This document shows positions 38,187 through 47,769 of a DNA stretch of 64,000 nucleotides, piece after piece; position 1 is the stretch's first letter, and each line of letters begins with the position of its first letter. The notes under the pieces were generated by a model. That model saw only the letters and a list, made by a program, of their open reading frames with translations, was not told the DNA's origin and searched no databases. Both the position numbers and the translations under genes were made by a program. Source of the stretch: Sphingomonas ginsenosidimutans (GTDB taxonomy: Bacteria > Pseudomonadota > Alphaproteobacteria > Sphingomonadales > Sphingomonadaceae); assembly GCF_002374835.1 (NCBI RefSeq), contig NZ_NWVD01000006.1:1-64000 (forward strand), read 5' to 3'.

Positions 38187-39152
38187 CTACGACGCCGTGG
38201 GCGAAACCGGGGCGGGGGCGGCGCGCGAGATGGCGAGCGCGTCCGGATCGTCGATCAGGTCGCGCACCGCCGCCACGTCGCCCTGGTCGACCACGCCGAA
38301 CACCGGCGTCGCGGCGCGGCGCCGATCGGTGAGGCGCAGCTGTTCGGTGGCATAGCGGTTCACCGTCGCCACCACCTCGGATAGCGGCTCGCCGCGGAAC
38401 ACCAGCTTGCCGCGCGTCCAGGCGGTGATCGTCTCGGGATCGGCGGCCACCGACTGGCTGATGAAGCCGACGTCCTGCCCGTCGCGCCGCGCGGTGCCGA
38501 ATGCCACCCGCTCCCCGCGGGAGGCGAGCTTGACGATCGGCTCGGCCGCCCCCGGCCCGGTATCGCGCAGCGCGATGCGGATCGTCCCGTCCACCACCGC
38601 CACCGACGCATCGCCCGCGCGCAGCGCCACGTCGAATGCGGTGCCGACCGCGCGCACCTCGCCGTGCGGGGTCGCCACCACGAACGGGCGGGCGGTGTCG
38701 TGCGCGACCTGGAACAGGGCTTCTCCCGCGATCAGCCGCAGGTCACGGCGCGTCGGCGTCAGGCGCACCGCGACCCGGCTGTCGGCGGCCAGCGTGACCG
38801 TCGACCCGTCCGCCAGCCGCACGACGCGGCGCTCGGCGTGGCCGGCGGCATATTCGGTTGCGGCCGGCGCGGCGGTGGTGCCGGCACCGGTGTAGAGTTG
38901 GCGCCCCCCGACGGTGAGCGCGAGCGCGGCCGCCGCGGCGGTCAACGCCATCCGCCATCCGCGGCGGAGCGGCGGGGTGGCCCCGTCCTCGACCGCGGGC
39001 GCATCCTGCCGGCCCAGCCACTCCCAGAAGGCTTCCGCCTCGGCGCGGTCGTCGGGGTGCAGGTCGGCGCCGCGTCCGTCGTGCAGCGCGTCGAACACCG
39101 CCTCGGCACGCAGGCCCAGCGGCGCGGGCGGGCGCGGTGATGGGCCGGTCAT
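38187..39152 (-). CDS. FecR-family anti-sigma factor / signal transducer
   Basis: A 321-residue inner-membrane protein. The N-terminal cytoplasmic part (1-90, with EAEAFWEWLG) contacts the sigma factor; one transmembrane helix follows (MALTAAAAALALTVGG, about 93-108); the periplasmic FecR domain (VVRLADGSTVTLAADSR, VVDGTIRIAL) and a C-terminal STN-like part receive the signal from the receptor. ATG ends at 39152 and overlaps the sigma gene stop by four bases (ATGA), so the two are translationally coupled. A longer frame through the sigma gene is an artefact. It acts with the sigma factor and the divergent TonB receptor as a cell-surface signalling trio. Confidence 0.9.
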   Translation of the reverse strand: MTGPSPRPPAPLGLRAEAVFDALHDGRGADLHPDDRAEAEAFWEWLGRQDAPAVEDGATPPLRRGWRMALTAAAAALALTVGGRQLYTGAGTTAAPAATEYAAGHAERRVVRLADGSTVTLAADSRVAVRLTPTRRDLRLIAGEALFQVAHDTARPFVVATPHGEVRAVGTAFDVALRAGDASVAVVDGTIRIALRDTGPGAAEPIVKLASRGERVAFGTARRDGQDVGFISQSVAADPETITAWTRGKLVFRGEPLSEVVATVNRYATEQLRLTDRRRAATPVFGVVDQGDVAAVRDLIDDPDALAISRAAPAPVSPTAS

Positions 39153-39703
39153 GCGCCGCGCTCCATCAGATGGTGGAGCCGGCGATAGAGGTGCGCGGTC
39201 GCCTTCGTCAGGTGTTTCTGCACCATGCGCGGGCTGATCCCCAGATCGCGGGCGATCTCGCCCGTGCTGCGTTCCTCGAACCGACGCAGAACGAAGACGT
39301 CGCGCACGCGCGGCGACAGTTCGGCCAGCGCATCGGCCAGCGCGGCGCGCACGTCGGCGGCGCGGCGGCGTTCCTCCTGCTCGGCGGCGACGGCGGGGTG
39401 GTGTTCCTCCGCCAGCGGGACGGTCGGCAGGTTGCGGCGGTGCCGGTCGGCGATCAGGTTGGCGGCGATTCGGAACAGATAGGCCTGCGGCGTTTCCACC
39501 TCGCGCTCGCGCACGCTCGACATCAGGCGGGCGCAGGCTTCCTGCACCAGGTCGTCGACCTCGTGCGGGTCGGCCACGCGGCGCGCGACGAACGCACGCA
39601 GCGCGGCGCGATAGGTGGCAAGCGTCCCGTCGCTCCACGCCCGTGCCGCCCCGCCGCCGGCCGCCGGCGCGTCACCCGGTCCGGGCACGCTGTCGTGTCT
39701 CAT
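39149..39703 (-). CDS. ECF-type RNA polymerase sigma factor (FecI-like)
   Basis: A 184-residue extracytoplasmic-function sigma factor. Region 2 shows DPHEVDDLVQEACARLM (about residues 46-62) and region 4 shows IARDLGISPRMVQKHLTKA near the C-terminus. The ATG ending at 39703 was chosen after a GGGGGTGA site; upstream in-frame codons lack homology. The layout with fecR downstream and a divergent TonB receptor with signalling domain is the FecI arrangement, so the target promoter is probably in the 163-base spacer (39704-39866). The inducing compound is not known. Confidence 0.9.
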   Translation of the reverse strand: MRHDSVPGPGDAPAAGGGAARAWSDGTLATYRAALRAFVARRVADPHEVDDLVQEACARLMSSVREREVETPQAYLFRIAANLIADRHRRNLPTVPLAEEHHPAVAAEQEERRRAADVRAALADALAELSPRVRDVFVLRRFEERSTGEIARDLGISPRMVQKHLTKATAHLYRRLHHLMERGA

Positions 39704-39866
39704 GCGATGGTCACCCCCGCGGACATGACGCGAAAGCGCGGCGAATGCGAACGGGTAATGGAGTGGGCGCAAAAAAATTATCCGCGCGGCGGTTCGCGAT
39801 CGCCAAATCGTGCGTCATCTTCACGGAGGACAGGTGCAGGGAGCCTGTCGACGGTCGGGGGACCCA

Positions 39867-42800
39867 ATGAAGAAGACGATGCATTTCCTGTCGCTGTCCG
39901 CGTGCGCCGTGGCGCTGGCCACACCCGCCCAGGCGGCATCCGGCGACCGCGCGGTGGCGGTCGACGTGGCGGCGGGGCGGCTGGACAGCGCGCTGTTGCA
40001 GGTGGCGCAGCAGACGGGAGTGCAGCTGGTCTTTACCGACCCTGCGATCGGCACGAAGACGGCGCCGCGGCTGGCCGGCCGTTTCACCACCGGCGGTGCG
40101 CTCGACCGGCTGCTGGCGAACAGCGGCTATACGTGGCGCTACACCGGGCCGAACCGTATCCGTGTGATCGCGCAGCCGGCCGCCGCCGCGCTGCGTCCCG
40201 CCGCGTTGGTGCAGGCCGCGCCGCCCGCGTCGGACGAAGGGCGGGTTGTCCCGTCGAACGAACAGGTCGAGGCGGCGCTGGCGGCGGATGACGCTGGCAC
40301 CGCGCCCGCCGCAGCCGACGACATCGTCGTCGTCGGCAGCCAGATCCGCGGGGCGAAGACCACCGCGGCGCTGCCGGTGACGGTGGTCGACGAGCGGCAG
40401 ATCGCGAACACCGGCGCGGTCACCGGCGACGAGCTGTTCCGCTCGATACCGCAGCTGGGCGACGTTACCTTCAACAGTTCTTACCTGCCCAACAGCTCGA
40501 ACGCGGCGCGCGGCGATGTCGGCTCGGTGAACCTGCGTAACCTGGGCGTCGGCAACACTTTGGTGCTGCTCAACGGGCGGCGCGTGGTCAACCACCCGAC
40601 CAGCCGCGCCGACGAGAATCTGGTGCCGGTGCTGACCTACAACACCAATGCGATTCCAGTGTTCGGGCTGGAGCGGCTGGAGGTGCTGCGCGACGGCGCG
40701 GCCGCCATCTATGGCTCCGACGCGGTGGCCGGGGTCGTCAACACCGTCCTGCGCACCGACTATGACGGCGTGCAGATCGAGGGGCAGACGGGCTATCCCG
40801 AGGGTACCAGCCTGACCGAGAGCAACCTCAACCTGTTGCTGGGCAAGAACCTGGGCGGCGGGCGCGGCAACGTGACGCTGTTCGCCAGCTACGCCACGCG
40901 GTCGGGGCTGCGCAGTTCGGAACAGGATTACACCGCCTCCGACGACACGCGCCCGTTGTTCGTCGGCACCCGCTTCGAAGGGGTCAGTGCGCTCGACGGG
41001 CGCGCATCGATCACGCCATGGGGATCGTTCCAGACCGTCGGCAACGTGCAGGTGCGCCAGAACGGTACCGCGCTGACCAATGCGTCAGGGCAGTTCCATA
41101 TCCAGCCGTCGACCAACACCGGTTGCCAGACGAACGCGACGACCGGGCTGAAGAACGGGCTGTGCATCGACGACGGCACCAACACCGCCGCCGCCGACCG
41201 CAACCTGCGCTTCGATCCGCGCGTCGCGTATGACACGTACATCCAGCCGAAGGTGGAGCGGATCAACCTGTTCCTGAACGGCCATTACGACCTGACCGAC
41301 GGGCTGGAGCTGTTCGGGGAAGCGGGCTATTATTCGGCGACGACCGACAGCATCCAGTCTTCGTCGGGCACGCTCAGCTCGCTGCCGATCGTCATCCCGG
41401 CGACCAATTACTACAATCCGTTCGGCCCGACCGTGCTGAACGGCGCCGCCAACCCCAACCGCCTGCCCGGGATCAACGCCCCGGCCGCCGGGCTGCCGGT
41501 GACGCTGTCGAGCTACAATATCGCAGATGCCGGCCCCAATCTGGTGCATGTGAAGAACGACCAGTGGCGCGCGCTGGCCGGGCTGCGCTGGGAATGGCTG
41601 GGCTTCCGCTGGGAAAGCGCGGCGCTCTATTCGGAGGCGTCGGTACGCGACACGTCGGACGGCATCAGCGCGACGGCGCTCCAGCGCCAGCTGGGCCTGT
41701 CCACGCCCGATGCCTATAATCCGTTTAACGGCAGCGACCTGGCCAATCCCAGCGGCGCGGACACGACGCTGAGCAATGCCGCGGCGCTGAATGCGATCCG
41801 CATCAAGTCGACGCGCTTCAGCAAGTCGACGCTGGCGCTGGCCGATCTGAAGGCGTCGCGCGCGGACTTGCTGACGCTGCCGGGCGGCAATCTGGGCATC
41901 GCGTTCGGCGCGGAGGTGCGCCGCGAAACGCAGCTGGATGACCGCGACCCGCGCGTCGACGGCACGATCACCTTCACCGACAGCGTGACGGGGAGGCAGC
42001 TGGGGTCCGACCTGGTCGGCACCAGCCCGTCGCCGGATACCAGCGGGCGCCGCACCGTCGCGGCGGCTTTCGTCGAACTGGCGGTGCCGGTGGTCGGCCC
42101 GGACATGAACGTGCCGCTGATGCGCAGCCTGGAAGTCCAGCTGGCGGGCCGTTTCGAACATTACAGCGACGTCGGGTCGGTGGCCAAGCCGAAGGTCGCG
42201 GCGGCATGGGAAGTGGTGCGCGGGCTGCGCCTGCGCGGTTCCTATGCCGAGGGGTTCAAGGCGCCCAACCTGGAACAGATCAACGCGCGCGTCGTGACGC
42301 GGTCGAACACGCGCACCGACTGGATCCGGTGCGAGGCGCAGCTGCGCACCGGCGCGATCAACAGCTTCGCCAATTGCGCGCAGAGCTTCGCCATCCAGGC
42401 GCAGCGCGCGGGCAACCCGGACCTGAAGCCGGAGACGTCGAACACATGGAGCGCGGGCGTGGTGCTGGAACCGCGCTTCCTGGAAGGATCGCTGGGCCGC
42501 GTGACCTTCACCGCCGATTACTGGCACGTCCAGCAGAAGGGGATCGTCGGCATCTTCGGCGAGGGTAATGCGCTGATCGCCGACTATCTGGCGCGGGTCA
42601 GCGGATCGACCAACCCCAACGTCATCCGCGCCGCGCCGACCGCCGACGACATCGCGCTGTTCGCCGGATCGGGGATCGCGCCGGTCGGCCGCGTCGACTA
42701 CGTGCGCGACCAGTATGTCAACCTGCTGCCGCAGGAGGCCGCCGGCGTCGACCTGAGCGCGACGTGGGAATTGCCGGACTTCGGTGCCGGGCGCTTCTCG

Positions 42801-43268
42801 TTCGCGGCCAATGCGGCCTATCTCGACAAGTTCTTCCTCCAGCCCTCGCCGCCGATCCAGGAACTGATCGACGCGCGTGCCGCAGGGACGATCAACGCCG
42901 GCACCAATATCGCCGACGCCGGCAGCCTGGTGCGCCAGAACGGCAAGCCGCGCTGGCGCGTCACCGGATCGGCCAACTGGCGGTACGAGAAGTTCGAGCT
43001 GGGGGCGTTCACGCAGTACACCGGCGACGTCGAGGATACCGGGCTGATCGACAGCGCGGGCGTGCCGTGGCTGATCGCCAGCCAGATGACCTACAATCTG
43101 TACGGCCAGATCACCGTCGGCAACAAGCGCGAGGGCCGCTACCGGATGCGCATCGGCGTGCGCAACCTGACCGATGCCAAGCCGCCGCTGTCGTCGAACG
43201 GCTTCCTGGGATCACTCTACACCCCCTATGGCCGCTACTGGTACGCCAACCTGCGCGCCTCGTTCTAA
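39867..43268 (+). CDS. TonB-dependent outer-membrane receptor with STN signalling domain
   Basis: A 1,133-residue receptor. A signal peptide (1-23, ending AQA) is followed by an STN domain (about 30-105, LDSALLQVAQQTGVQLVFTD), a Pro/Ala linker, a TonB-box-like DDIVVVGSQIRG, the plug (VTVVDERQIANTGAVTGDEL, VLLNGRRVVNHP) and a 22-strand barrel ending in Phe. The STN domain passes ligand status to FecR and so to the sigma factor encoded divergently. GGGGGA precedes ATG 39867. The gamma-glutamyltransferase gene starts 15 bases downstream, which suggests a peptide or gamma-glutamyl ligand rather than a classic siderophore; that is inference. Confidence 0.92.
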   Translation: MKKTMHFLSLSACAVALATPAQAASGDRAVAVDVAAGRLDSALLQVAQQTGVQLVFTDPAIGTKTAPRLAGRFTTGGALDRLLANSGYTWRYTGPNRIRVIAQPAAAALRPAALVQAAPPASDEGRVVPSNEQVEAALAADDAGTAPAAADDIVVVGSQIRGAKTTAALPVTVVDERQIANTGAVTGDELFRSIPQLGDVTFNSSYLPNSSNAARGDVGSVNLRNLGVGNTLVLLNGRRVVNHPTSRADENLVPVLTYNTNAIPVFGLERLEVLRDGAAAIYGSDAVAGVVNTVLRTDYDGVQIEGQTGYPEGTSLTESNLNLLLGKNLGGGRGNVTLFASYATRSGLRSSEQDYTASDDTRPLFVGTRFEGVSALDGRASITPWGSFQTVGNVQVRQNGTALTNASGQFHIQPSTNTGCQTNATTGLKNGLCIDDGTNTAAADRNLRFDPRVAYDTYIQPKVERINLFLNGHYDLTDGLELFGEAGYYSATTDSIQSSSGTLSSLPIVIPATNYYNPFGPTVLNGAANPNRLPGINAPAAGLPVTLSSYNIADAGPNLVHVKNDQWRALAGLRWEWLGFRWESAALYSEASVRDTSDGISATALQRQLGLSTPDAYNPFNGSDLANPSGADTTLSNAAALNAIRIKSTRFSKSTLALADLKASRADLLTLPGGNLGIAFGAEVRRETQLDDRDPRVDGTITFTDSVTGRQLGSDLVGTSPSPDTSGRRTVAAAFVELAVPVVGPDMNVPLMRSLEVQLAGRFEHYSDVGSVAKPKVAAAWEVVRGLRLRGSYAEGFKAPNLEQINARVVTRSNTRTDWIRCEAQLRTGAINSFANCAQSFAIQAQRAGNPDLKPETSNTWSAGVVLEPRFLEGSLGRVTFTADYWHVQQKGIVGIFGEGNALIADYLARVSGSTNPNVIRAAPTADDIALFAGSGIAPVGRVDYVRDQYVNLLPQEAAGVDLSATWELPDFGAGRFSFAANAAYLDKFFLQPSPPIQELIDARAAGTINAGTNIADAGSLVRQNGKPRWRVTGSANWRYEKFELGAFTQYTGDVEDTGLIDSAGVPWLIASQMTYNLYGQITVGNKREGRYRMRIGVRNLTDAKPPLSSNGFLGSLYTPYGRYWYANLRASF

Positions 43269-43283
43269 GGAAGGACGCCCCCG

Positions 43284-45032
43284 ATGCTTCGCCGCCTGAC
43301 CGTCGCCGCGCTGATCGCCGCGCTTCCGCTGATGCCGGTCGTGGCGGCGCAGGAGGAGCCGCCGGCGCGGGCGGCGACGCCGTCGGGCGGCGACATCGTC
43401 GCCTATGACCAGATCCACAAGCCGGTGGTGGGGCGCGGCGGGATGGTCGTCAGCCAGAACATCCTGGCGGCGCAGGTGGGCGCGCAAATTCTGCGCAAGG
43501 GCGGCAATGCCGTCGACGCGGCGGTCGCCACCGGCTTTGCGCTGGCGGTGACGCTGCCGCGCGCGGGCAACGTCGGCGGCGGCGGCTATATGCTGGTCCA
43601 CATGGCTGCGCGCGACGGCCGCCCGGCGCAGACGATCGCGATCGATTACTACGGCCAGGCATCGCGCAATACGACGCCCGACCTGCTGCTGGATGCGGCC
43701 GGCAAGCTGGACCAGGCGAAGGTCATGTCGATGAAGGGCGTGGCGATCCCCGGCACCGTGGCGGGCCTGTGGGAGGCGCATCGCCGCTTCGGATCGCTGC
43801 CGTGGGGCACGTTGCTGGCGCCCGCGATCGCGATGGCGGAGAAAGGCGTGCCGCTGTCGGAGGACGAGGCGAAGGCCAATGGCGAGCAGCGGCGGCTGAT
43901 GGCCGACGATCCGGCGGCGATGGCGATGTTCTTCAAGCCGGGCGGCGCGGCCTATGCCCCCGGCGAGACGTTCCGACAGCCCGATCTGGCCGCCACGCTG
44001 AAAGCGATCGCGGCGGGCGGGGCGGACGCTTTCTACCGCGGTCCGCTGGCGCAGGAGCTGGCGGCGGGCATCCGCGCGGGCGGCGGGATCATCGATGCTG
44101 CGGACCTGGCAGGGTATCGCGCGATCGTGTCCGAGCCGATTTGGTCGAGCTATCGCGGGCGCCGCATCGCCTACATGCCGCCGACCGCATCGGGAGTGAG
44201 CGTCGCCGAGGCGATGAACATCCTGGAACGCTTCCCGGTCGCCGAGGCGAAATGGGGCAGCGTCGCGAACCTGCACCTGTTGTCGGAAACGATGAAGATC
44301 GTGTCGGCCGACCGCCGGCTGGTGGGCGGCGCGCCCGACTGGCAGACCCCGGCACGCGGGCTGGCGAGCAAGGAATATGCGGCGCAGCGTGCGGCGTTGA
44401 TCCGCCCGGACCGTTCGCTCGACGCGCGCACCCTGCCGGACGGCAACCCCTATCCGTTCGAAAGCAAGGACACGACGCATTTTTCGGTGGTGGATGCGCA
44501 GGGCAATGCCGTCAGCAACACCTATACGTTGTCCGCTTCCTATGGCGCGCATGTCGTCGCGCCGGGGACGGGGGTGCTGCTCAACAATTCGCTGGGCAAT
44601 TTGTCGTGGTCGCGGCGCGGCGGCGGGGCGACGCGCGATGCGACGCGGCCGGTGCCGGGCAAGCGCGTGGGATCGACGATCACCCCGCTGATCGTGTTCA
44701 GGGACGATCGCCCGTGGCTGGTCACCGGGACGCCGGGCGGCGGCTACATCATCGCGACGATGGTGCAATTGCTGTCGAACGTCATCGACCACGGGCTGAA
44801 CGTCGCCGAGGCCGCCGAACGGCCGCGTATCAACCAGGGCGGCGGGGATGCGCCGCTGGAGCTGGAGGGCGGATTTTCCCCCGATATCGTGCCGTTGCTG
44901 GAAGCGAAGGGACATCGCGTGCGCCCGTCGAACACGATGGGCAGCATCCAGAGCATCATGGTGGAGGGCGATGCCTTCCTGGGCGCGGCGGATACGCGCC
45001 GCCCCGACGCGGCGGCGGTGCCCGCCCGCTGA
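43284..45032 (+). CDS. ggt: Gamma-glutamyltransferase (periplasmic)
   Basis: A 582-residue Ntn-hydrolase precursor with a signal peptide (1-22). It cleaves or transfers the gamma-glutamyl group of glutathione and related compounds in the periplasm. The autocatalytic cleavage site and nucleophile are visible as Thr397 in DTTHFSVVD; the [16 protein letters not shown] and [15 protein letters not shown] motifs of the family are also present. It starts 15 bases after the TonB receptor with AAGGAAGG upstream, so the two are probably one operon. A membrane dipeptidase that could cut the Cys-Gly product is encoded 1.6 kb downstream. Confidence 0.93.
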   Translation: MLRRLTVAALIAALPLMPVVAAQEEPPARAATPSGGDIVAYDQIHKPVVGRGGMVVSQNILAAQVGAQILRKGGNAVDAAVATGFALAVTLPRAGNVGGGGYMLVHMAARDGRPAQTIAIDYYGQASRNTTPDLLLDAAGKLDQAKVMSMKGVAIPGTVAGLWEAHRRFGSLPWGTLLAPAIAMAEKGVPLSEDEAKANGEQRRLMADDPAAMAMFFKPGGAAYAPGETFRQPDLAATLKAIAAGGADAFYRGPLAQELAAGIRAGGGIIDAADLAGYRAIVSEPIWSSYRGRRIAYMPPTASGVSVAEAMNILERFPVAEAKWGSVANLHLLSETMKIVSADRRLVGGAPDWQTPARGLASKEYAAQRAALIRPDRSLDARTLPDGNPYPFESKDTTHFSVVDAQGNAVSNTYTLSASYGAHVVAPGTGVLLNNSLGNLSWSRRGGGATRDATRPVPGKRVGSTITPLIVFRDDRPWLVTGTPGGGYIIATMVQLLSNVIDHGLNVAEAAERPRINQGGGDAPLELEGGFSPDIVPLLEAKGHRVRPSNTMGSIQSIMVEGDAFLGAADTRRPDAAAVPAR

Positions 45033-45081
45033 TCGCCCGCGCGGGCTTGGCGGCGCGGGGACGGGGGGCTATCCCGGCGGG

Positions 45082-45876
45082 GTGCAGCAATATCTCGACC
45101 TGATGCGCCGGGTGCTCGATTCGGGCGCGCGGCAGATGGACCGGACCGGCACGGGCACGCTGAGCGTGTTCGGCCACCAGATGCGTTTCGACCTGGCGCA
45201 GGGGTTTCCGGTGCTGACCACCAAGAAGCTCCACCTGCGATCGATCATCGTCGAGCTGCTGTGGTTCCTGCGCGGCGACACCAACGTGCGCTGGCTGCAG
45301 GAGCGCAAGGTGAGCATCTGGGACGAATGGGCCGACGAAAACGGCGATCTGGGCCCCGTTTACGGCAAGCAATGGCGTGACTGGGAGACCGCGGACGGCC
45401 GCCATATCGACCAGATCAAGCAATTGATCGCGGATATCCGCACCAATCCGGCGTCGCGGCGGCAGATCGTGACGGCGTGGAACCCGGGCGAGCTGCACGC
45501 GATGGCGCTGGCGCCATGCCATTGCCTGTTCCAGACGCATGTCGCGAACGGGAAATTGTCGCTGCAATTGTACCAAAGGTCGGCGGATATCTTCCTGGGG
45601 GTGCCGTTCAACATCGCCAGTTACGCGCTGCTGACGCACATGCTGGCGCAGCAATGCGGGCTGGAAGCGGGCGATTTCATATGGACCGGCGGCGATTGCC
45701 ACCTGTATTCGAACCATCTGGAGCAGGCGCGCACGCAGCTGGAACGCACGCCGGGCGCGCTGCCGAGGTTGGAAATCACGCGGTGCGCACCAGCGATCGA
45801 CGCCTATGACGCCGAAGATTTCGTGCTCCACGACTATGTCGCGCAGCCGCATATCAAGGCGCCCGTCGCCGTTTGA
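45082..45876 (+). CDS. thyA: Thymidylate synthase
   Basis: A 264-residue cytoplasmic enzyme that methylates dUMP to dTMP using methylenetetrahydrofolate. The catalytic Cys146 lies in LAPCHCLFQ, at the same number as in E. coli, and the family motifs [30 protein letters not shown] and GDCHLYSNH are intact. Start GTG 45082 gives the conserved [11 protein letters not shown] beginning and a length equal to the E. coli enzyme. The dihydrofolate reductase gene, which regenerates the folate, follows after one tiny gene. Confidence 0.96.
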   Translation: MQQYLDLMRRVLDSGARQMDRTGTGTLSVFGHQMRFDLAQGFPVLTTKKLHLRSIIVELLWFLRGDTNVRWLQERKVSIWDEWADENGDLGPVYGKQWRDWETADGRHIDQIKQLIADIRTNPASRRQIVTAWNPGELHAMALAPCHCLFQTHVANGKLSLQLYQRSADIFLGVPFNIASYALLTHMLAQQCGLEAGDFIWTGGDCHLYSNHLEQARTQLERTPGALPRLEITRCAPAIDAYDAEDFVLHDYVAQPHIKAPVAV

Positions 45877-45944
45877 GCGCGTTCAGGCACGGTTCAGCAC
45901 GTCGATTACATATGTAAACGCAGGGTTCGGGACGGGAGCGAACG

Positions 45945-46070
45945 ATGCGGGAATATGTCTTCGTGGCGGTGATCGCGACAATCTGCGCGCTGGCGCTGCA
46001 ATGGGGCGCGGCGATCGCGCCGACCCCCGCCGGATCGGCGGCCCCAAGCCGGGCGATGCCCGCCGGCTGA
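45945..46070 (+). CDS. Small membrane peptide, 41 residues, unknown
   Basis: ATG 45945 with GGGAG nine bases upstream opens a 41-codon frame: a single hydrophobic helix (YVFVAVIATICALALQWGAA) and a short Pro/Ala/Ser-rich C-terminus. It sits alone in the 230-base gap between thyA and folA on the same strand. The good ribosome site, sensible codon use and transmembrane profile argue for a real gene. It matches no family I know. Confidence 0.5.
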   Translation: MREYVFVAVIATICALALQWGAAIAPTPAGSAAPSRAMPAG

Positions 46071-46107
46071 CTTTACGCCGGGCGCGCGCCGCGATAGCCG
46101 GGGCGAC

Positions 46108-46575
46108 ATGATCTTCTTCGTCCTGGCGCGCGCCGACAATGGCGTGATCGGCGTCGACGGTCGGCTGCCGTGGCGGCTGCCCGCCGACCTGAAACGGTTC
46201 AAGGCGCTGACCATGGGGCACCCGATGGTGATGGGGCGCAAGACGTTCGAGAGCTTCCCCGCGCCGCTGCCCGGACGCCGGCACATCGTGCTGACCCGCG
46301 ACCGCGCGTGGCACGCCCCCGGTGCGGAGGTCGCGCACGACGTCGATGCGGCGCTGGCGCTCGCCGGACCGGGCGAGGTGGCGGTGATCGGCGGCGCGGA
46401 AATCTATGCGCTGTTGCTGCCGCGTGCCGAGCGGATCGAACTGACCGAGGTACATGGCGCGCCCGACGGCGATGCGCGCGTCCCCGCGTTTGACGGCTGG
46501 CGCGAGATCGCGCGCGAGGCGCATCCGGCGGAGGGCGATCGCCCGGCCTATGACTTCGTGACGCTGGTGCGCTAG
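46108..46575 (+). CDS. folA: Dihydrofolate reductase
   Basis: A 155-residue NADPH-dependent enzyme that reduces dihydrofolate to tetrahydrofolate. Conserved landmarks are NGVIGVDGRLPWRLPADL near the N-terminus (with the catalytic Asp in LPADLKRF), the NADPH-binding GRKTFESFP and VIGGAEIYALLLP. The length is close to that of the E. coli enzyme (159). It lies downstream of thyA, a common pairing because thymidylate synthase generates dihydrofolate. Confidence 0.95.
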   Translation: MIFFVLARADNGVIGVDGRLPWRLPADLKRFKALTMGHPMVMGRKTFESFPAPLPGRRHIVLTRDRAWHAPGAEVAHDVDAALALAGPGEVAVIGGAEIYALLLPRAERIELTEVHGAPDGDARVPAFDGWREIAREAHPAEGDRPAYDFVTLVR

Positions 46576-46607
46576 TCTTCCCCGGCAACGGGCGGGGGAG
46601 AGTCGTC

Positions 46608-47759
46608 GTGCGAACATGGCTGATCGGCGGGGCGGTTCTGGCGTTGCTGGCGGCCGCCGGATTCTTCCTGTTCGCCCCCGCCTGGGTCGAGGGATCGATG
46701 AACCGGGTGGTGCCGGTGCCGCTGCGGATCACCGCCGCCGCGCGGGGCATCCCGGTCGCCGACATGCATGCCGATACGCTGATGTGGCAGCGCAACCTGC
46801 TGCTGCGGTCGGACCGCGGGCAGGTGGACCTGCCGCGACTGATCGCGGGCGGTTATGCGTTGCAGGTCTTCTCATCGGTGACGAAGACGCCGCGCGGGCA
46901 GAATTACGATGCCAATAGCGCCGACACCGACAATATCACCGCGCTGGTGATCGCGCAGCGCCAGCCGCGGCGTACCTGGGGATCGTTGCTGGAACGATCG
47001 CTGTTCCATGCGCAGAAACTGGCGCTGTATGCCGCCGCGTCGGGCGGGCGGATGCGCGTCGTCCACCTGCCCGCCGACCTGGACGGCGCAGGCGCGCGCG
47101 GCGCGCCGGTGCTGGCGATGCTGTCGATCGAGGGGATGCAGGCGATGGAGGGCGATATCGCCAACCTCGACCGGCTGTACGTCGCCGGGTTCCGCATGGC
47201 CGGCCTGGCGCATTTCTTCGACACCGATGTCGCCGGATCGATGCACGGCGAGCACAAGGGCGGCCTGACCCCGCTGGGCCGGCAGGTGGTGCGGCGGATG
47301 GAGGCGCTGGGGATGATCGTCGACGTCGCGCACGCCAGCCATGCCGCGGTCGCGGACATCCTGGCGATGGCGCGCCGCCCGGTGGTGTCGAGCCATGGCG
47401 GCGTGCAGGCGACCTGCGGGGTCAACCGCAACCTGAGCGATGCGGAGATCCGCGGGATCGCGCGCACCGGCGGGGTGATCGGCATCGGTTACTGGGATGC
47501 CGCGATCTGCGGCACCACCCCGGACAGGGTCGCCGCCGCGATCCTGCACGTGCGCGACGTGGCGGGGATCGACCATGTCGGGCTGGGATCGGATTTCGAC
47601 GGCGCGGTGACGACCGGGTTCGACGCGGCGGGCGTGCCGGCGGTGGCGCAGGCGCTGCTGGACCGCGGGCTGTCGCGCGACGACGTGGCGAAGGTGATGG
47701 GCGGCAACGTGTTGCGTGTCGTGCGCGCCGGGATTGCTCCGGAAGAAGCACACCCCTAG
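46608..47759 (+). CDS. Membrane dipeptidase (peptidase family M19)
   Basis: A 383-residue zinc dipeptidase with an N-terminal membrane anchor (LIGGAVLALLAAAGFFLF, about 5-22). Zinc ligands of the renal-dipeptidase family are visible: His and Asp in VADMHADTL, Glu in LSIEGMQAM, His in VDVAHAS and His in VVSSHGG; IDHVGLGSDFDGA follows near the C-terminus. GTG 46608 has GGGGGAGAG upstream. Enzymes of this family split dipeptides such as Cys-Gly, so it may complete the breakdown of glutathione begun by the gamma-glutamyltransferase encoded upstream. Confidence 0.9.
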   Translation: MRTWLIGGAVLALLAAAGFFLFAPAWVEGSMNRVVPVPLRITAAARGIPVADMHADTLMWQRNLLLRSDRGQVDLPRLIAGGYALQVFSSVTKTPRGQNYDANSADTDNITALVIAQRQPRRTWGSLLERSLFHAQKLALYAAASGGRMRVVHLPADLDGAGARGAPVLAMLSIEGMQAMEGDIANLDRLYVAGFRMAGLAHFFDTDVAGSMHGEHKGGLTPLGRQVVRRMEALGMIVDVAHASHAAVADILAMARRPVVSSHGGVQATCGVNRNLSDAEIRGIARTGGVIGIGYWDAAICGTTPDRVAAAILHVRDVAGIDHVGLGSDFDGAVTTGFDAAGVPAVAQALLDRGLSRDDVAKVMGGNVLRVVRAGIAPEEAHP

Positions 47760-47769
47760 AGCGCGGCAC

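Noticed and set aside
38179..38191. Palindrome CGTAGCGGCTACG as a terminator behind the adhesin
   Set aside because: The loop is one base, there is no T-run, and it overlaps the stop of the convergent fecR gene; chance is likely.
39153..39638. Read-through of the fecR frame into the sigma-factor gene as one protein
   Set aside because: The upstream part is an off-frame reading of the sigma gene; the ATGA overlap at 39149-39152 shows two coupled genes.
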